A stretch of DNA of 64,000 bases from CAYMZZ01 sp046297935 (GCA_046297935.1 JBKBHA010000004.1:310001-374000), one strand, 5' to 3'; positions 37,843-46,244 are shown, counted from the first letter of the stretch. Made by a program: numbers and translations. The notes: generated by a model from the sequence alone, not told the origin.

Positions 37843-37932
37843 ATTGGCCATCAGGCATTTGCGAACGAATTTTTACATAGTGCGAACAATTTCAGGCATC
37901 CTGTTTGTTTGAAACTTATAAATGTCTGTACT

Positions 37933-38568
37933 ATGATAATTCAAAATTTAATGAGGGCTACCGGGATATTGTTGCTGATACTGTTGATGGGCTGCACAAA
38001 AGATCCTGTTAAACAGCTCGATTCCGACGAATCGCCGGTTTATATTACTAATCGTGCTAATGGCAGCGATTTTACCCAATACGCGACTTTTGCGCTGTCT
38101 GATTCAGTTGTTGTTTTACAAGACAACCAGCTGGTTGAAAAGGCACGTACCAGTTTTGATGTGGCCATGATTGATGCCATTGCTGCTGAAATGCAGGCGC
38201 GCGGATATACTCGCGTGTCGCATGAAGCCGATCCCGATCTTGGTTTAACGGTAAGTCGTATATACAATAACTACACAGGCATCGTGGATTACTATGACTA
38301 CTGGGGTTACTATGGCGGCTATTGGGATCCATATTACTGGGGATATCCCGGCTATGCTTACGGCTTCCCCGGATTCTATGGCACATATACCATCACAGAC
38401 GGCGGTGTTACCGTTGATATGATCGATTTAAAAAATGCCGACAGCAACTCGCAGTTAAAACTGATCTGGAACGGACTTGTGCGCGGTACCGGCACTTTTT
38501 CGCCCAGCCGTGCTGAAACACATGCCAGGGCGCTGTTTGCTCAGTCAACTTATATTCAAACACCCTAA
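37933..38568 (+). CDS. DUF4136 lipoprotein
   Basis: 211 residues from ATG 37933 (an in-frame ATG six codons later is equally possible). The frame upstream passes through the atpC terminator and is not used. It has a lipoprotein signal (LLLILLMGCTKDP), a DUF4136-like domain (FTQYATFALSDSV, ARGYTRVSHEADPDLGLTVSRIYN) and a Tyr/Gly-rich loop (YYDYWGYYGGYW). Function unknown. The next gene starts 10 bp downstream. Confidence 0.85.
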   Translation: MIIQNLMRATGILLLILLMGCTKDPVKQLDSDESPVYITNRANGSDFTQYATFALSDSVVVLQDNQLVEKARTSFDVAMIDAIAAEMQARGYTRVSHEADPDLGLTVSRIYNNYTGIVDYYDYWGYYGGYWDPYYWGYPGYAYGFPGFYGTYTITDGGVTVDMIDLKNADSNSQLKLIWNGLVRGTGTFSPSRAETHARALFAQSTYIQTP

Positions 38569-38578
38569 AGATGAAACT

Positions 38579-39196
38579 ATGCAGATAAAGAAAATAACAA
38601 TGGCTTTTACGGCAACAATGATAGCAATGCTGGGATATTCGCAGCAGGGAGAGTTTCGAATGACCGCCAGTCTGCATGCTGCAGCACCTCTCGGCGGATT
38701 AAAGGAGCTGGCAAATAATCCCAGTATGCGAAGTGCCAACATAAGCGTGTTGTACGGAATAAATAACAATATGTCGGTGGGATTGCAGGGGACCTATACC
38801 GATTTTTATGAAAAATTTCCCAGGGCGGTTTATCAGGCTTCCGATGGAAGTGATGTTTCAGCCGTCATCAGCAATTCTGTTCAGCAGATTCCGATCATGG
38901 CCTCGTTTCGTTACAGTTTAACGCCGCAGGCAAGGCTGCAACCTTATGCAGGCTTGTCCGCTGGTGGAAATATCATCATGTATAAACAGTATGTGGGCGA
39001 ATATCCCAGTTCCGACAGCAAAGTTGGTTTAGCAGTGCGACCCGAAATCGGCGCTTATTGGCCCTTTCGAAGAGATGCCGAGGCCGGCATCAGTCTGGGT
39101 GTACATTATACTTATGCACCCTATAAAGAATTTGGAATCGATAATCTGAACTATATGGGGGTGAAGCTGGGTATCAGTTTCCCCATGCGGGATTAA
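38579..39196 (+). CDS. OmpA-like eight-stranded outer-membrane barrel
   Basis: 205 residues starting at ATG 38579 with a signal peptide ending near GYSQQ. The frame is open further up, inside the previous gene. Barrel strands alternate (NMSVGLQGTYTDF, IPIMASFRYSL, QPYAGLSAGGNIIMY, YMGVKLGISFPMRD). It is likely cotranscribed with the DUF4136 lipoprotein, forming a small envelope unit. Confidence 0.78.
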   Translation: MQIKKITMAFTATMIAMLGYSQQGEFRMTASLHAAAPLGGLKELANNPSMRSANISVLYGINNNMSVGLQGTYTDFYEKFPRAVYQASDGSDVSAVISNSVQQIPIMASFRYSLTPQARLQPYAGLSAGGNIIMYKQYVGEYPSSDSKVGLAVRPEIGAYWPFRRDAEAGISLGVHYTYAPYKEFGIDNLNYMGVKLGISFPMRD

Positions 39197-39198
39197 AC

Positions 39199-39226
39199 AC
39201 AAAGCCGGGCTTGCTCCCGTCTTTGT
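39199..39226 (+). terminator. Imperfect stem-loop after the barrel gene
   Basis: ACAAAG and CGGG arms pair with CCCG and CTTTGT around a short loop, with one bulge on each side. It follows the stop by a few bases. There is no long U-tract. Confidence 0.45.
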
Positions 39227-39286
39227 TGTGGCAGGGTTGGATACAAAAGGGGCACTCTCGAACCAGCTTAATACCTACCCCCCAGA

Positions 39287-39320
39287 TAAAGAAAGCCGGG
39301 CTTCAGCCCGGCTTTCTTTA
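39287..39320. terminator. Bidirectional terminator between convergent genes
   Basis: A perfect 15-bp stem (TAAAGAAAGCCGGGC and its complement) with a TTCA loop, and A/T-rich sequence on both sides. It separates the plus-strand barrel gene and the minus-strand DUF4197 gene. Confidence 0.88.
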
Positions 39321-40031
39321 TTTTTTCAGTTGCTGATCAGCATAACCAAAAACCTTTTTCATCAGGTCAGTCTTACGGAATTCGATCTTGGTGCGAATAT
39401 TTTCTTCTTCCTCTGCCACTTTCATAAACATACCATCGATTGCGCGGGCGGCAATAAAATCGGTCAGTGAATTTTCGAGTGGTTTATTGATCAGAGGTAT
39501 CTTGTTGTAAATGTTCGCCAGTTTGCTCCATTCCTGGTTGGCACCATTCAGGTTGGCCGTGCTGTCTACAATCGGCCGGAAAGCGGTCATTAACTCGGGA
39601 CTCATAGCGGTTTTGAAATAGTCGGTGGCCGCATGGGTGTTTTCGGTAATCAGCAAACTGGTTACATCCCGAAACGACATATTTTTTACCGAGTTCAAAA
39701 AAATGGGCTTGGCTGCTATCACCGCTTGCGACATGGCATTAGTGAATTTGGAAGTAACCTGGTTTACCAGGCTCGTCATGCCCAGATCTTTAAGCGTCTT
39801 TTCAATTTTTGCCGCATCTCCCGGAAAAGCAAATTTCAGCAGAGGATTTCCGTTATTGGGGTCAGCAAATGCATCAAATCCGCGAAATAATCCCTGCGTC
39901 AATGCCTCCCGCAATCCACTGGCCATTTCAAATTCGGAAGGTGCCAGTAATGCTGAAAGCTTGTTCAATTCATTGCACGAAGAAAAAAGCATGGTGCCGG
40001 CCAGGCACACAGACAAAAGGACACGTTTCAT
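39318..40031 (-). CDS. DUF4197 lipoprotein
   Basis: 237 residues with a lipoprotein signal (SVCLAGTMLFSSCNEL). The DUF4197 body is helical: SGLREALTQGL, LKDLGMTSLVNQVTSKFTNA, FRDVTSLLITENTHAATDYF and ARAIDGMFMKVAEEE. Function unknown in the family. Its stop overlaps the bidirectional terminator. Confidence 0.9.
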   Translation of the reverse strand: MKRVLLSVCLAGTMLFSSCNELNKLSALLAPSEFEMASGLREALTQGLFRGFDAFADPNNGNPLLKFAFPGDAAKIEKTLKDLGMTSLVNQVTSKFTNAMSQAVIAAKPIFLNSVKNMSFRDVTSLLITENTHAATDYFKTAMSPELMTAFRPIVDSTANLNGANQEWSKLANIYNKIPLINKPLENSLTDFIAARAIDGMFMKVAEEEENIRTKIEFRKTDLMKKVFGYADQQLKK

Positions 40032-40078
40032 ATCATAGAAAGTTTGTGAACGAAGATAATTAACCAGGAGGCGATTTA

Positions 40079-40630
40079 TTAATTCAATTGAGGATCGATC
40101 GGGTAGTTAATCATCATTTCATAGTCACCACCCAGGTGTTTCAAAGCATCTTTCCAGAGTTCGGCAACATTGCCGTGAAAAATCAGCTGACGACGTGCTT
40201 CCACCGTAAGCCAGGACTTTTCGTTGATTTCGGCAGCCAGTTGACCATCACCCCAACCGGAATAGCCGATGAAGAAGCGGATCCTGTTTTGGTCCAGTTC
40301 GCCGGCCTTCAGCAAGGCCAGTACCGTTTCAAAAGTGCCACCCCAGTAAACGCCATTTATTACTTCCTGACTCCCTGGAATTTTTTCAGGGTATTGATGA
40401 AGAAAATGAAGAGTATCCTGCTGAACCGGTCCGCCATAGAAAACGGGCAAATTGAACCCGGCGGCTTCGGGCACCAGTTCTTCCAGTGTATGCGTATAGG
40501 GGCGGTTGAGTACAAATCCAAAGCTGCCATCTTCGCGGTGATCGCACAGAAATACCACACTACGAAGAAAGTTCGGATCCTTCAGAAACGGATCTGCTAT
40601 CAGTAATACGCCGGCTGCTGGGTCAATCAT
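40079..40630 (-). CDS. YqgE/AlgH family protein
   Basis: 183 residues. Family signatures are LLIADPFLKDPNFLRSVVFL, SFGFVLNRP, VFYGGPVQQD, FFIGYSGWGDGQLAAEI and the terminal YPIDPQLN. The family's function is unsettled (linked to alginate control in Pseudomonas). Conserved single gene between the DUF4197 gene and the divergent histidine kinase. Confidence 0.93.
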   Translation of the reverse strand: MIDPAAGVLLIADPFLKDPNFLRSVVFLCDHREDGSFGFVLNRPYTHTLEELVPEAAGFNLPVFYGGPVQQDTLHFLHQYPEKIPGSQEVINGVYWGGTFETVLALLKAGELDQNRIRFFIGYSGWGDGQLAAEINEKSWLTVEARRQLIFHGNVAELWKDALKHLGGDYEMMINYPIDPQLN

Positions 40631-40823
40631 AGTTCAATTTAATATTTTTTTCCACTGAAAAAATCAATTGCTTCAAAAGCAGGTCGGAACACCTAAAAGC
40701 GCGTTAAAATCGCCCAAGTCACACGGCCAAATCTCCTGAAAAAAGCACTGGCATAGTATTTTTGTCGGATGCCCGTAATAGGATAAAACCTGTTATCTTT
40801 CCAACTCTTAACCCAGATTCGGC

Positions 40824-42179
40824 GTGAAGAAGACATTTTCGATTATTACTGTTCTCATCACCATTTCGTTGATTGGCATCATCATGATCCAGTTGTCGTG
40901 GTTGCGCAACATGATCCTGTTGACTGAGGAACAGATCAAGGGTAATGTGGACAAAGCGATCATCAGCGTGGGAGAGGAGCTGTTGCAATACAAGAGTAAT
41001 TACAATGTCAACACGCGGCGGCTCGACTCCGAAGCGTTGCTTCCCGACGATTTTTCGCTGGAGTTTGTACAACCTATCACCCTTGGCAAACGCTTCAGCG
41101 GTGCCGAGCTATACGAGAAAATACGAATTGCCTTCGGTGCTGTAGGCCTCGATGATGTACGGTTTGAATTTGCACTTACCACCATCAATCCCAGAACCGG
41201 CGGACGCGATGTGATTGAGCGTAAATCGCCCGGCTTTCTGGAGGAATACGACGATACGGTGAGCAACTATATGCGGGCATTTCCGCTAAGACCTCTTGGT
41301 GGATCTGCCGCTGAAAACCTGGCACCCGACGAAAATCTTGTGGTGGTAGCATTGGATGTAAAGAAGTCGGCAGTTGCCTCGCTTCGCTGGCGAATTGCCA
41401 TTGCTATTTTATTTTCAATCATAATCGTGGCGGCCTTTTACTTGACGGTACGCACTATGCTGCGGCAGAAAAAACTGGGTGAAATTAAAAATGATTTCAT
41501 CAACAACATGACACATGAGTTTAAAACACCTATCGCCACTATTTCACTGGCAGTAGACGCCATGCGCAATGAGAAAGTGCTGCAGGATCGCGATAAGATT
41601 TCCTATTTCAGTTCCATCATCAAAGAAGAAAATCAGCGAATGAACCGCCAGGTGGAGACAATTCTGAAAGCTTCGCAGCTGGAACGACAGGAAGTGAATC
41701 TGAACCTTCAGCCGCTGCACCTTCACAATATTATTGAAGATGTGGTCGAAAACTTTCAATTGCAGTTGGAGGAAAAAGGAGGTCATGCCGACATGAAACT
41801 GGAAGCCAGCAACGATCTGGTTAGTGCCGACGAAGTACATATGTCGAACCTCGTCAACAATTTGATCGATAACGCCGTCAAATATTCAAAGGAAAATGTG
41901 CCCATTGAGATCAGCATTTCTACCAGCAGCGATAGTCGTTCGTTTTATCTGCGTGTAGAGGACAATGGAATAGGTATGAGTAAGGAAACCTTGAAGCGCG
42001 TTTTTGAACGTTTCTATCGGGCCCATACCGGCAATTTGCACAATGTGAAGGGCTTTGGCTTGGGGCTGAGTTATGTCAAAACAATCGTTCAGGCTCATGG
42101 TGGCGATGTGCGGGTAGATAGTACGCTGGGGAAGGGGAGTGTGTTTACGTTGGAGATGCCGTTGCGGAGGGAGGGGTGA
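40824..42179 (+). CDS. Two-component sensor histidine kinase without an adjacent response regulator
   Basis: 451 residues, GTG start. Two membrane helices (about 7-27 and 190-212) bracket a roughly 160-residue periplasmic sensor. The HisKA H-box is NNMTHEFKTPIATISLAVDAM (His in THEFKTP). The ATPase has an N-box NLIDNAVKYS, G1 VEDNGIGMS and G2 GFGLGLSYVK. Such kinases normally have the regulator next door; here the TGA stop is the first unit of a large repeat array and the next gene is queA in opposite orientation. Last residues REG may be repeat-derived. Confidence 0.92.
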   Translation: MKKTFSIITVLITISLIGIIMIQLSWLRNMILLTEEQIKGNVDKAIISVGEELLQYKSNYNVNTRRLDSEALLPDDFSLEFVQPITLGKRFSGAELYEKIRIAFGAVGLDDVRFEFALTTINPRTGGRDVIERKSPGFLEEYDDTVSNYMRAFPLRPLGGSAAENLAPDENLVVVALDVKKSAVASLRWRIAIAILFSIIIVAAFYLTVRTMLRQKKLGEIKNDFINNMTHEFKTPIATISLAVDAMRNEKVLQDRDKISYFSSIIKEENQRMNRQVETILKASQLERQEVNLNLQPLHLHNIIEDVVENFQLQLEEKGGHADMKLEASNDLVSADEVHMSNLVNNLIDNAVKYSKENVPIEISISTSSDSRSFYLRVEDNGIGMSKETLKRVFERFYRAHTGNLHNVKGFGLGLSYVKTIVQAHGGDVRVDSTLGKGSVFTLEMPLRREG

Positions 42180-42350
42180 GAGGTGAAAGGTGAAAGGTGA
42201 GAGGTGAGAGGTGCGAGGTGAAAGGTGAAAGGTGAGAGGTGAGAGGTGAGACGTGAGAGGTGAAAGGTGAGAGGTGAGAGGTGAAAGGTGCGAGGTGAAA
42301 GGTGAGAGGTGAGAGGTGAGACGTGAGAGGTGAGAGGTGAAACGTGAAAC
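42175..42350 (+). repeat. G/A-rich 7-bp array after the histidine kinase (copy B, left)
   Basis: About 24 units of GTGAGAG, GTGAAAG, GTGCGAG, GTGAGAC and GTGAAAC in mixed order, starting with the kinase's TGA. All three reading frames meet a TGA within about 21 bp because seven is not a multiple of three. The ORFs made of repeated Ser-His-Leu-Ser-Pro units on both strands are by-products. Confidence 0.93.
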
Positions 42351-42380
42351 GGATTCCTTTTCGGAAACAGGTCATAAAAT

Positions 42381-42520
42381 ATCTGCGCAATCTGCGTATC
42401 AATCTGTGTCATCTGCGGGAACAGAAATTTCTTTCCTGTCAGTATTTTGCCAGCGGGGGCAACAGTCCTGTTCCCGCAGATTTTCGCAGATTTTTTCTCG
42501 CAGATTTCGCAGAATTAGAT
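42381..42520. repeat. TCTGCG core of composite element, copy B
   Basis: Forward words ATCTGCGCAATCTGCG and ATCTGCGGGAACAGAA (42381-42427) and an inverted half CTGTTCCCGCAGATTTTCGC (from 42468), with a spacer between. Same arrangement as copies near 1271 and 61645. Predicted to fold as a hairpin inside the larger array hairpin. Confidence 0.85.
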
Positions 42521-42570
42521 CCATGCTTCACAGATTTCATCTGCCTACATTCTGCATCGGCAGACAAGCT

Positions 42571-42767
42571 TCTCACCTTTCACGGCTCACGTTTCACGTC
42601 TCACCTCTCACCTCTCACCTCTCACCTCTCACCTTTCACCTCTCACCTTTCACCTTTCACCTTTCACGTCTCACGTTTCACGTCTCACCTTTCACCTCTC
42701 ACGTCTCACCTCTCACCTCTCACCTTTCACGTCTCACCTCTCACCTCTCACCTTTCACCTCTCACCT
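42571..42767 (-). repeat. C/T-rich 7-bp array, inverted partner ending at the queA stop (copy B, right)
   Basis: CTCTCAC/CTTTCAC/GTCTCAC/GTTTCAC units. On the minus strand these are GTGAGAG-type units beginning at the queA TGA (42762-42764). They are complementary to the left array, so the locus can form a stem of well over 100 bp. Confidence 0.93.
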
Positions 42768-43982
42768 GAGCACCAACATCCCATCCCCATAACTCAGAAA
42801 CCGGAATTGTCGGCGAATGGCTTCTGCATACAGTTCCTTCCACGCATCGCCGATCAGTGCTGCTACCAACAACAACAGTGTAGACGATGGCTGATGAAAA
42901 TTGGTGACCAGCCCATCAATCATTTTAAACTGATAGCCTGGCGCAATCAGAATTCTTGTTTTGGTTATCAGCTTTTGCTGTTGCTGCTGATCCATCCAGC
43001 TCAATAATCCCTGCAACGCTTCTTTTTTGCTGAAATGTGTTGGCAGTTCGTCGTACACCTCCCATTGACCCAATTCCGTTCCCGGCCGTAATGTTCCTGT
43101 GAGCGCCTTTACACCCAACCAGTAAACGCTTTCAATCGTGCGCAACGAAGTAGTGCCTACCACAATTAATTTGTTTGCTTCACGGTCCAGCAATAGTTGC
43201 AGCAGTGAACGCTGCACTTCTATAAATTCAGCATGCATATCATGCCCTTCCATTTTTTCCGATTTCACAGGTTGGAAAGTGCCCGCACCTACATGCAATG
43301 TTGTGTAAGCTGTAATGCATCCCTTTATGCGCAGCGAATCCAGCACCTCAGAAGTGAAATGCAGACCTGCAGTGGGCGCCGCCACCGATCCCTCTGCTCT
43401 GGCGTAGACAGTTTGGTAGCGCTCGCTGTCGGCCGTCTCTGGTTTACGCCGAATATAGGGCGGCAACGGAATCTGCCCGGCCAGGTGAAGTACTTCCGCA
43501 AAGCTCAGTGATGGCTGGTCCCAGCTAAAGTTGACCAGAAATGCACCTTCGTCCCGTCCTGCAAGACTTGCTTCCAGTGTAAACCCATGATCGGGTAGTC
43601 CCGCTTCGAGTCGCAGAACAAGCCCTTTTTTCCATTTTGATACACCCCCCACCATGCAGCGCCATTGAACCGATCCTTTTTCCTGCATGGCCGTTGGTAT
43701 GTCAGGATAACGAGCAGGAGGTTCCAGGCAGAAGACTTCAATTTCGCCGCCCGAATCTTTCACAAATCGCAACCGGGCTTCCACCACTCTGGTGTCGTTA
43801 AATACAACAGTGCTGTTTTCCGGCAAATAATCCGCAATGTTCCGGTAAATGTCTTCTGCAATAATTTTCCCCTCGTAAACGAGCAATTTCGACTGATCTC
43901 GCTGTGGTAGCGGAAACCAGGCAATGTTTTCATCGGGCAAATGATATTCAAAGTCAGTTATTGATAATTCGCGGGGGTGCAT
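42762..43982 (-). CDS. queA: tRNA preQ1(34) S-adenosylmethionine ribosyltransferase-isomerase
   Basis: 406 residues from ATG 43982 (MHPRELSITDFEYHLPDENI); the frame upstream to 44030 is not needed. QueA adds the ribosyl group of SAM to preQ1 in the tRNA anticodon during queuosine synthesis. Motifs: NDTRVVEARL, GSVAAPTAGLHFT, LHVGAGTFQPV, VGTTSLRTIES and a C-terminal FHQPSSTLLLLVAALIG. The end FLSYGDGMLVLR runs directly into the repeat array, whose first unit is the stop. Confidence 0.95.
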   Translation of the reverse strand: MHPRELSITDFEYHLPDENIAWFPLPQRDQSKLLVYEGKIIAEDIYRNIADYLPENSTVVFNDTRVVEARLRFVKDSGGEIEVFCLEPPARYPDIPTAMQEKGSVQWRCMVGGVSKWKKGLVLRLEAGLPDHGFTLEASLAGRDEGAFLVNFSWDQPSLSFAEVLHLAGQIPLPPYIRRKPETADSERYQTVYARAEGSVAAPTAGLHFTSEVLDSLRIKGCITAYTTLHVGAGTFQPVKSEKMEGHDMHAEFIEVQRSLLQLLLDREANKLIVVGTTSLRTIESVYWLGVKALTGTLRPGTELGQWEVYDELPTHFSKKEALQGLLSWMDQQQQQKLITKTRILIAPGYQFKMIDGLVTNFHQPSSTLLLLVAALIGDAWKELYAEAIRRQFRFLSYGDGMLVLR

Positions 43983-44089
43983 AGTGAATTCAGAAGTACA
44001 TTTTCCAGCGCCTTCTGTGGCGCAAAGCACGCAAGTTAAAGATTAAGGCCCAGTCCGTCCGGAGCCTTGAATCAGCACGATTTTTGAGG

Positions 44090-44119
44090 TTATCCACGGC
44101 TTATCCACTGCAATCCACA
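44090..44119 (+). promoter_or_regulatory. Cluster of three DnaA-box-like sequences
   Basis: TTATCCACG, TTATCCACT and CAATCCACA in direct orientation with 11- and 10-bp spacing, so all on one helical face. A fourth, TGTGGAAAA (TTTTCCACA on the other strand), is at 44203-44211. They sit in the divergent gap between queA and mraZ. They may control the dcw promoter or be part of a replication-related site. Confidence 0.45.
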
Positions 44120-44192
44120 GCTAATACAGTGATTCTAAAAATAACACCGGCCAATTTTGCCTGAAAGCCGCTACCATGGCGGATTTTCTGTC

Positions 44193-44265
44193 CGTCAAGT
44201 GCTGTGGAAAAAATAAAAACTCAAAAATTTGGAAGCGTAGTGGTAAAAAGTGTTATTTTGTGTCA
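44193..44265 (+). promoter_or_regulatory. Candidate mraZ promoter/MraZ-box region
   Basis: Contains GTGCTGTGGAAAAA and GTAGTGGTAAAAAGTGTTA, two related GTGG-A-rich words about 28 bp apart, followed by a TATTTTG sequence near 44258. MraZ usually binds direct repeats upstream of its own gene. The box sequence for this phylum is not known to me, so this is a candidate only. Confidence 0.35.
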
Positions 44266-44299
44266 ATTAAGAACGAATTGATTCAATTCCCTGATACTG

Positions 44300-44764
44300 A
44301 TGGACTTTCTCGGCGAATTCGAGGCAACTTTGGACGCAAAGGGTCGCTTTCTACTGCCGGTGGGCTTCAAAAAGCAGCTACCGGAAGGAGACAGTCTTCG
44401 CTTTGTTATTAACAGGGGATTTGAAAAATGTTTGAGTCTGTACCCTGTGAAAAACTGGGAACCCCTGTTTGAGAAGATCAAGGCCCTCAACGACTTTGAT
44501 CCGTCGGCCCGGGAGTTTAGAAGAAGGTTCCTGAATGGCGCCACTTATGTGGAGCCCGATACCGCCGGAAGGCTCCTGGTACCACCGAACCTGAAGGAGC
44601 ATGCGGACTTGCAGAAGGATATTGTGCTGGTGGCGGTGGGAGAAAAATTAGAAATCTGGGATAGTAATAAGTACAAAGAGCTCTTTGATTCATTCGCTCC
44701 GGAAGCATTCAGCGCATTGGCCGACAAGGTCATGAACAGAAATCCGGGAACGGGAACATTATGA
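44300..44764 (+). CDS. mraZ: Transcriptional regulator MraZ
   Basis: 154 residues with two SpoVT/AbrB-like halves (GEFEATLDAKGRFLLP and YVEPDTAGRLLVPPNL). First gene of the dcw cluster; in other bacteria it binds repeats in its own promoter and tunes division genes. Its stop overlaps the rsmH ATG as ATGA (44761-44764). Confidence 0.96.
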   Translation: MDFLGEFEATLDAKGRFLLPVGFKKQLPEGDSLRFVINRGFEKCLSLYPVKNWEPLFEKIKALNDFDPSAREFRRRFLNGATYVEPDTAGRLLVPPNLKEHADLQKDIVLVAVGEKLEIWDSNKYKELFDSFAPEAFSALADKVMNRNPGTGTL

Positions 44765-45705
44765 GGAAGCATTCAGTCAGCGACGAGCAGCCGGAATATC
44801 ATGTACCGGTGATGCTAAACGAAGCACTGCAGGCACTCGCCATCCAACCGGATGGAGTGTATGTTGATTGCACCTTCGGCGGAGGCGGTCATAGCAGAGG
44901 CATCTTGCAACTGTTGGGCCCCAAAGGGAAGCTGCTGGCTTTTGATCAGGACGAGGACGCGAAGCAGAATCTGCCGGACGATCCGCGCCTGCTGTTTGTT
45001 CCACATAATTTCCGCCACATCCAACGCATGCTGCGTTTACATGGCATCAGCCAGGTCGATGGAATATTGGCCGACCTCGGTGTCAGCAGTCATCAGTTCG
45101 ATGAAGCGGAACGTGGATTCTCTATCCGTTTCGATGCGCCACTTGACATGCGTATGGATCAGCGTCAACCCCGTACAGCTTTCGATATTGTGCAACAATA
45201 CACCGAACCACAGTTGCATAAATTATTCGAACGCTACGGCGAGGTTACCAATGCCAAAACGCTGGCCCGTACACTGGTTGCTATTCGCGGCCAGGTGTCC
45301 TTGCAAACCATCGACAGCTTCAAGAATGCCATAAGGAGTGTAGTGAAAGGAAATCCAAACCGCTATTTTGCCCAGGTTTTCCAGGCGTTGCGCATTGAAG
45401 TGAACGAAGAGATGACAGTACTGCAAGAATTGCTGCAACAAATCCCACCCCTGCTAAAGCCCGGAGGCAGAGTAGCCATTATCACCTTTCATTCGCTGGA
45501 GGACAGACTGGTTAAAAATTTTTTCAAACGCGGAACTTTTGAAGAAGCCGATGAAAATCCTTTTGTCAGCAATGTACACCGCAATGAACTGAAGGTGATA
45601 ACCAAAAAGCCGCTTGAACCCGGCCCGGAAGAATTGAAGAGAAACCCCCGTTCGCGAAGCGCCCGCCTGCGCGTCGCTGAGAAAAAGCGGGATGATGAAA
45701 GTTAA
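44761..45705 (+). CDS. rsmH: 16S rRNA m4C1402 methyltransferase
   Basis: 314 residues. It has a SAM-binding fold with YVDCTFGGGGHSRGIL, ADLGVSSHQFDEAERGFSIR and LDMRMDQ. The C-terminal part contains RVAIITFHSLEDRLVKNFF and NPRSRSARLRVAEK. It methylates C1402 of 16S rRNA. Overlaps mraZ by 4 bp. Confidence 0.97.
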   Translation: MRKHSVSDEQPEYHVPVMLNEALQALAIQPDGVYVDCTFGGGGHSRGILQLLGPKGKLLAFDQDEDAKQNLPDDPRLLFVPHNFRHIQRMLRLHGISQVDGILADLGVSSHQFDEAERGFSIRFDAPLDMRMDQRQPRTAFDIVQQYTEPQLHKLFERYGEVTNAKTLARTLVAIRGQVSLQTIDSFKNAIRSVVKGNPNRYFAQVFQALRIEVNEEMTVLQELLQQIPPLLKPGGRVAIITFHSLEDRLVKNFFKRGTFEEADENPFVSNVHRNELKVITKKPLEPGPEELKRNPRSRSARLRVAEKKRDDES

Positions 45706-45799
45706 TAGTCTGCAAGCCTGACGATACATAAGTGTAAATCTATATCCTGTGAGTTGACCAAGCGTCGGTTCACCTATTTATCTAACAGCACACTATCGT

Positions 45800-46162
45800 A
45801 TGCAGGACAAGGAAACAGTAAACAACAACGCCCACAACTCAGCCCTGCCGGGATGGAAGCGTTGGCTAAACTACCAATCGGTGGTTAAGCAAATTCCTTT
45901 CTTTTTATTCCTCGCGTTGCTGTCGGTCATTTACATCTACAATGGCCACCATGCCAATAAAACGCTCCGCGCAATCAGTCGTACATCGCGGGAGGTGAGG
46001 GACCTGCAATTCGAATATAAAACGCTGAAAAGCGAAGTGATGTTCCGAAGCAAGCAAAGTGAACTGGCAAAAGCAGTAGAAAACCTGGGTCTGCAACAAC
46101 TGAATGTTGCACCAGCAGTACTAAGCAACCAGACCAAACCTGCCAGCAAAGGCAACGAATAA
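45800..46162 (+). CDS. ftsL: FtsL-like divisome protein
   Basis: 120 residues. A basic cytosolic N-terminus is followed by one membrane helix (PFFLFLALLSVIYIYNGHHA) and a coiled coil (ISRTSREVRDLQFEYKTLKSEVMFRSKQSELAKAVENLGL). Small size, topology and location between rsmH and ftsI identify it; the sequence itself is poorly conserved, as usual for FtsL. Confidence 0.85.
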   Translation: MQDKETVNNNAHNSALPGWKRWLNYQSVVKQIPFFLFLALLSVIYIYNGHHANKTLRAISRTSREVRDLQFEYKTLKSEVMFRSKQSELAKAVENLGLQQLNVAPAVLSNQTKPASKGNE

Positions 46163-46185
46163 TACTTGGACGGTATCCCCGGTTA

Positions 46186-46204
46186 CCCCCGCCACTGGCG
46201 GGGG
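46186..46204. repeat. Perfect 19-bp G/C palindrome between ftsL and ftsI
   Basis: CCCCCGCCA, C, TGGCGGGGG. Flanked by further CCCGG/CCGGG-type sequence. Located inside the dcw operon. Not followed by a U-tract, so more likely a dispersed repeat or mRNA structure than a terminator. Confidence 0.65.
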
Positions 46205-46244
46205 GACTCCGGGAGATTTTTAAAAAGATCAGAACCACTGAACC

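Noticed and set aside
42175..42767. CRISPR array
   Set aside because: Units are 7 bp and contiguous, there are no 25-40 bp spacers and no cas genes nearby.
42095..42792. Open frames on both strands encoding repeated Ser-His-Leu-Ser-Pro-Leu/Phe-Thr units
   Set aside because: They are translations of the 7-bp arrays (21 bp = 7 codons), with no start context and appearing equally in several frames.
44090..44211. Chromosomal origin of replication
   Set aside because: DnaA-box-like words are present, but no dnaA/dnaN neighbours, no clear AT-rich unwinding repeat and no skew data; kept only as a finding.
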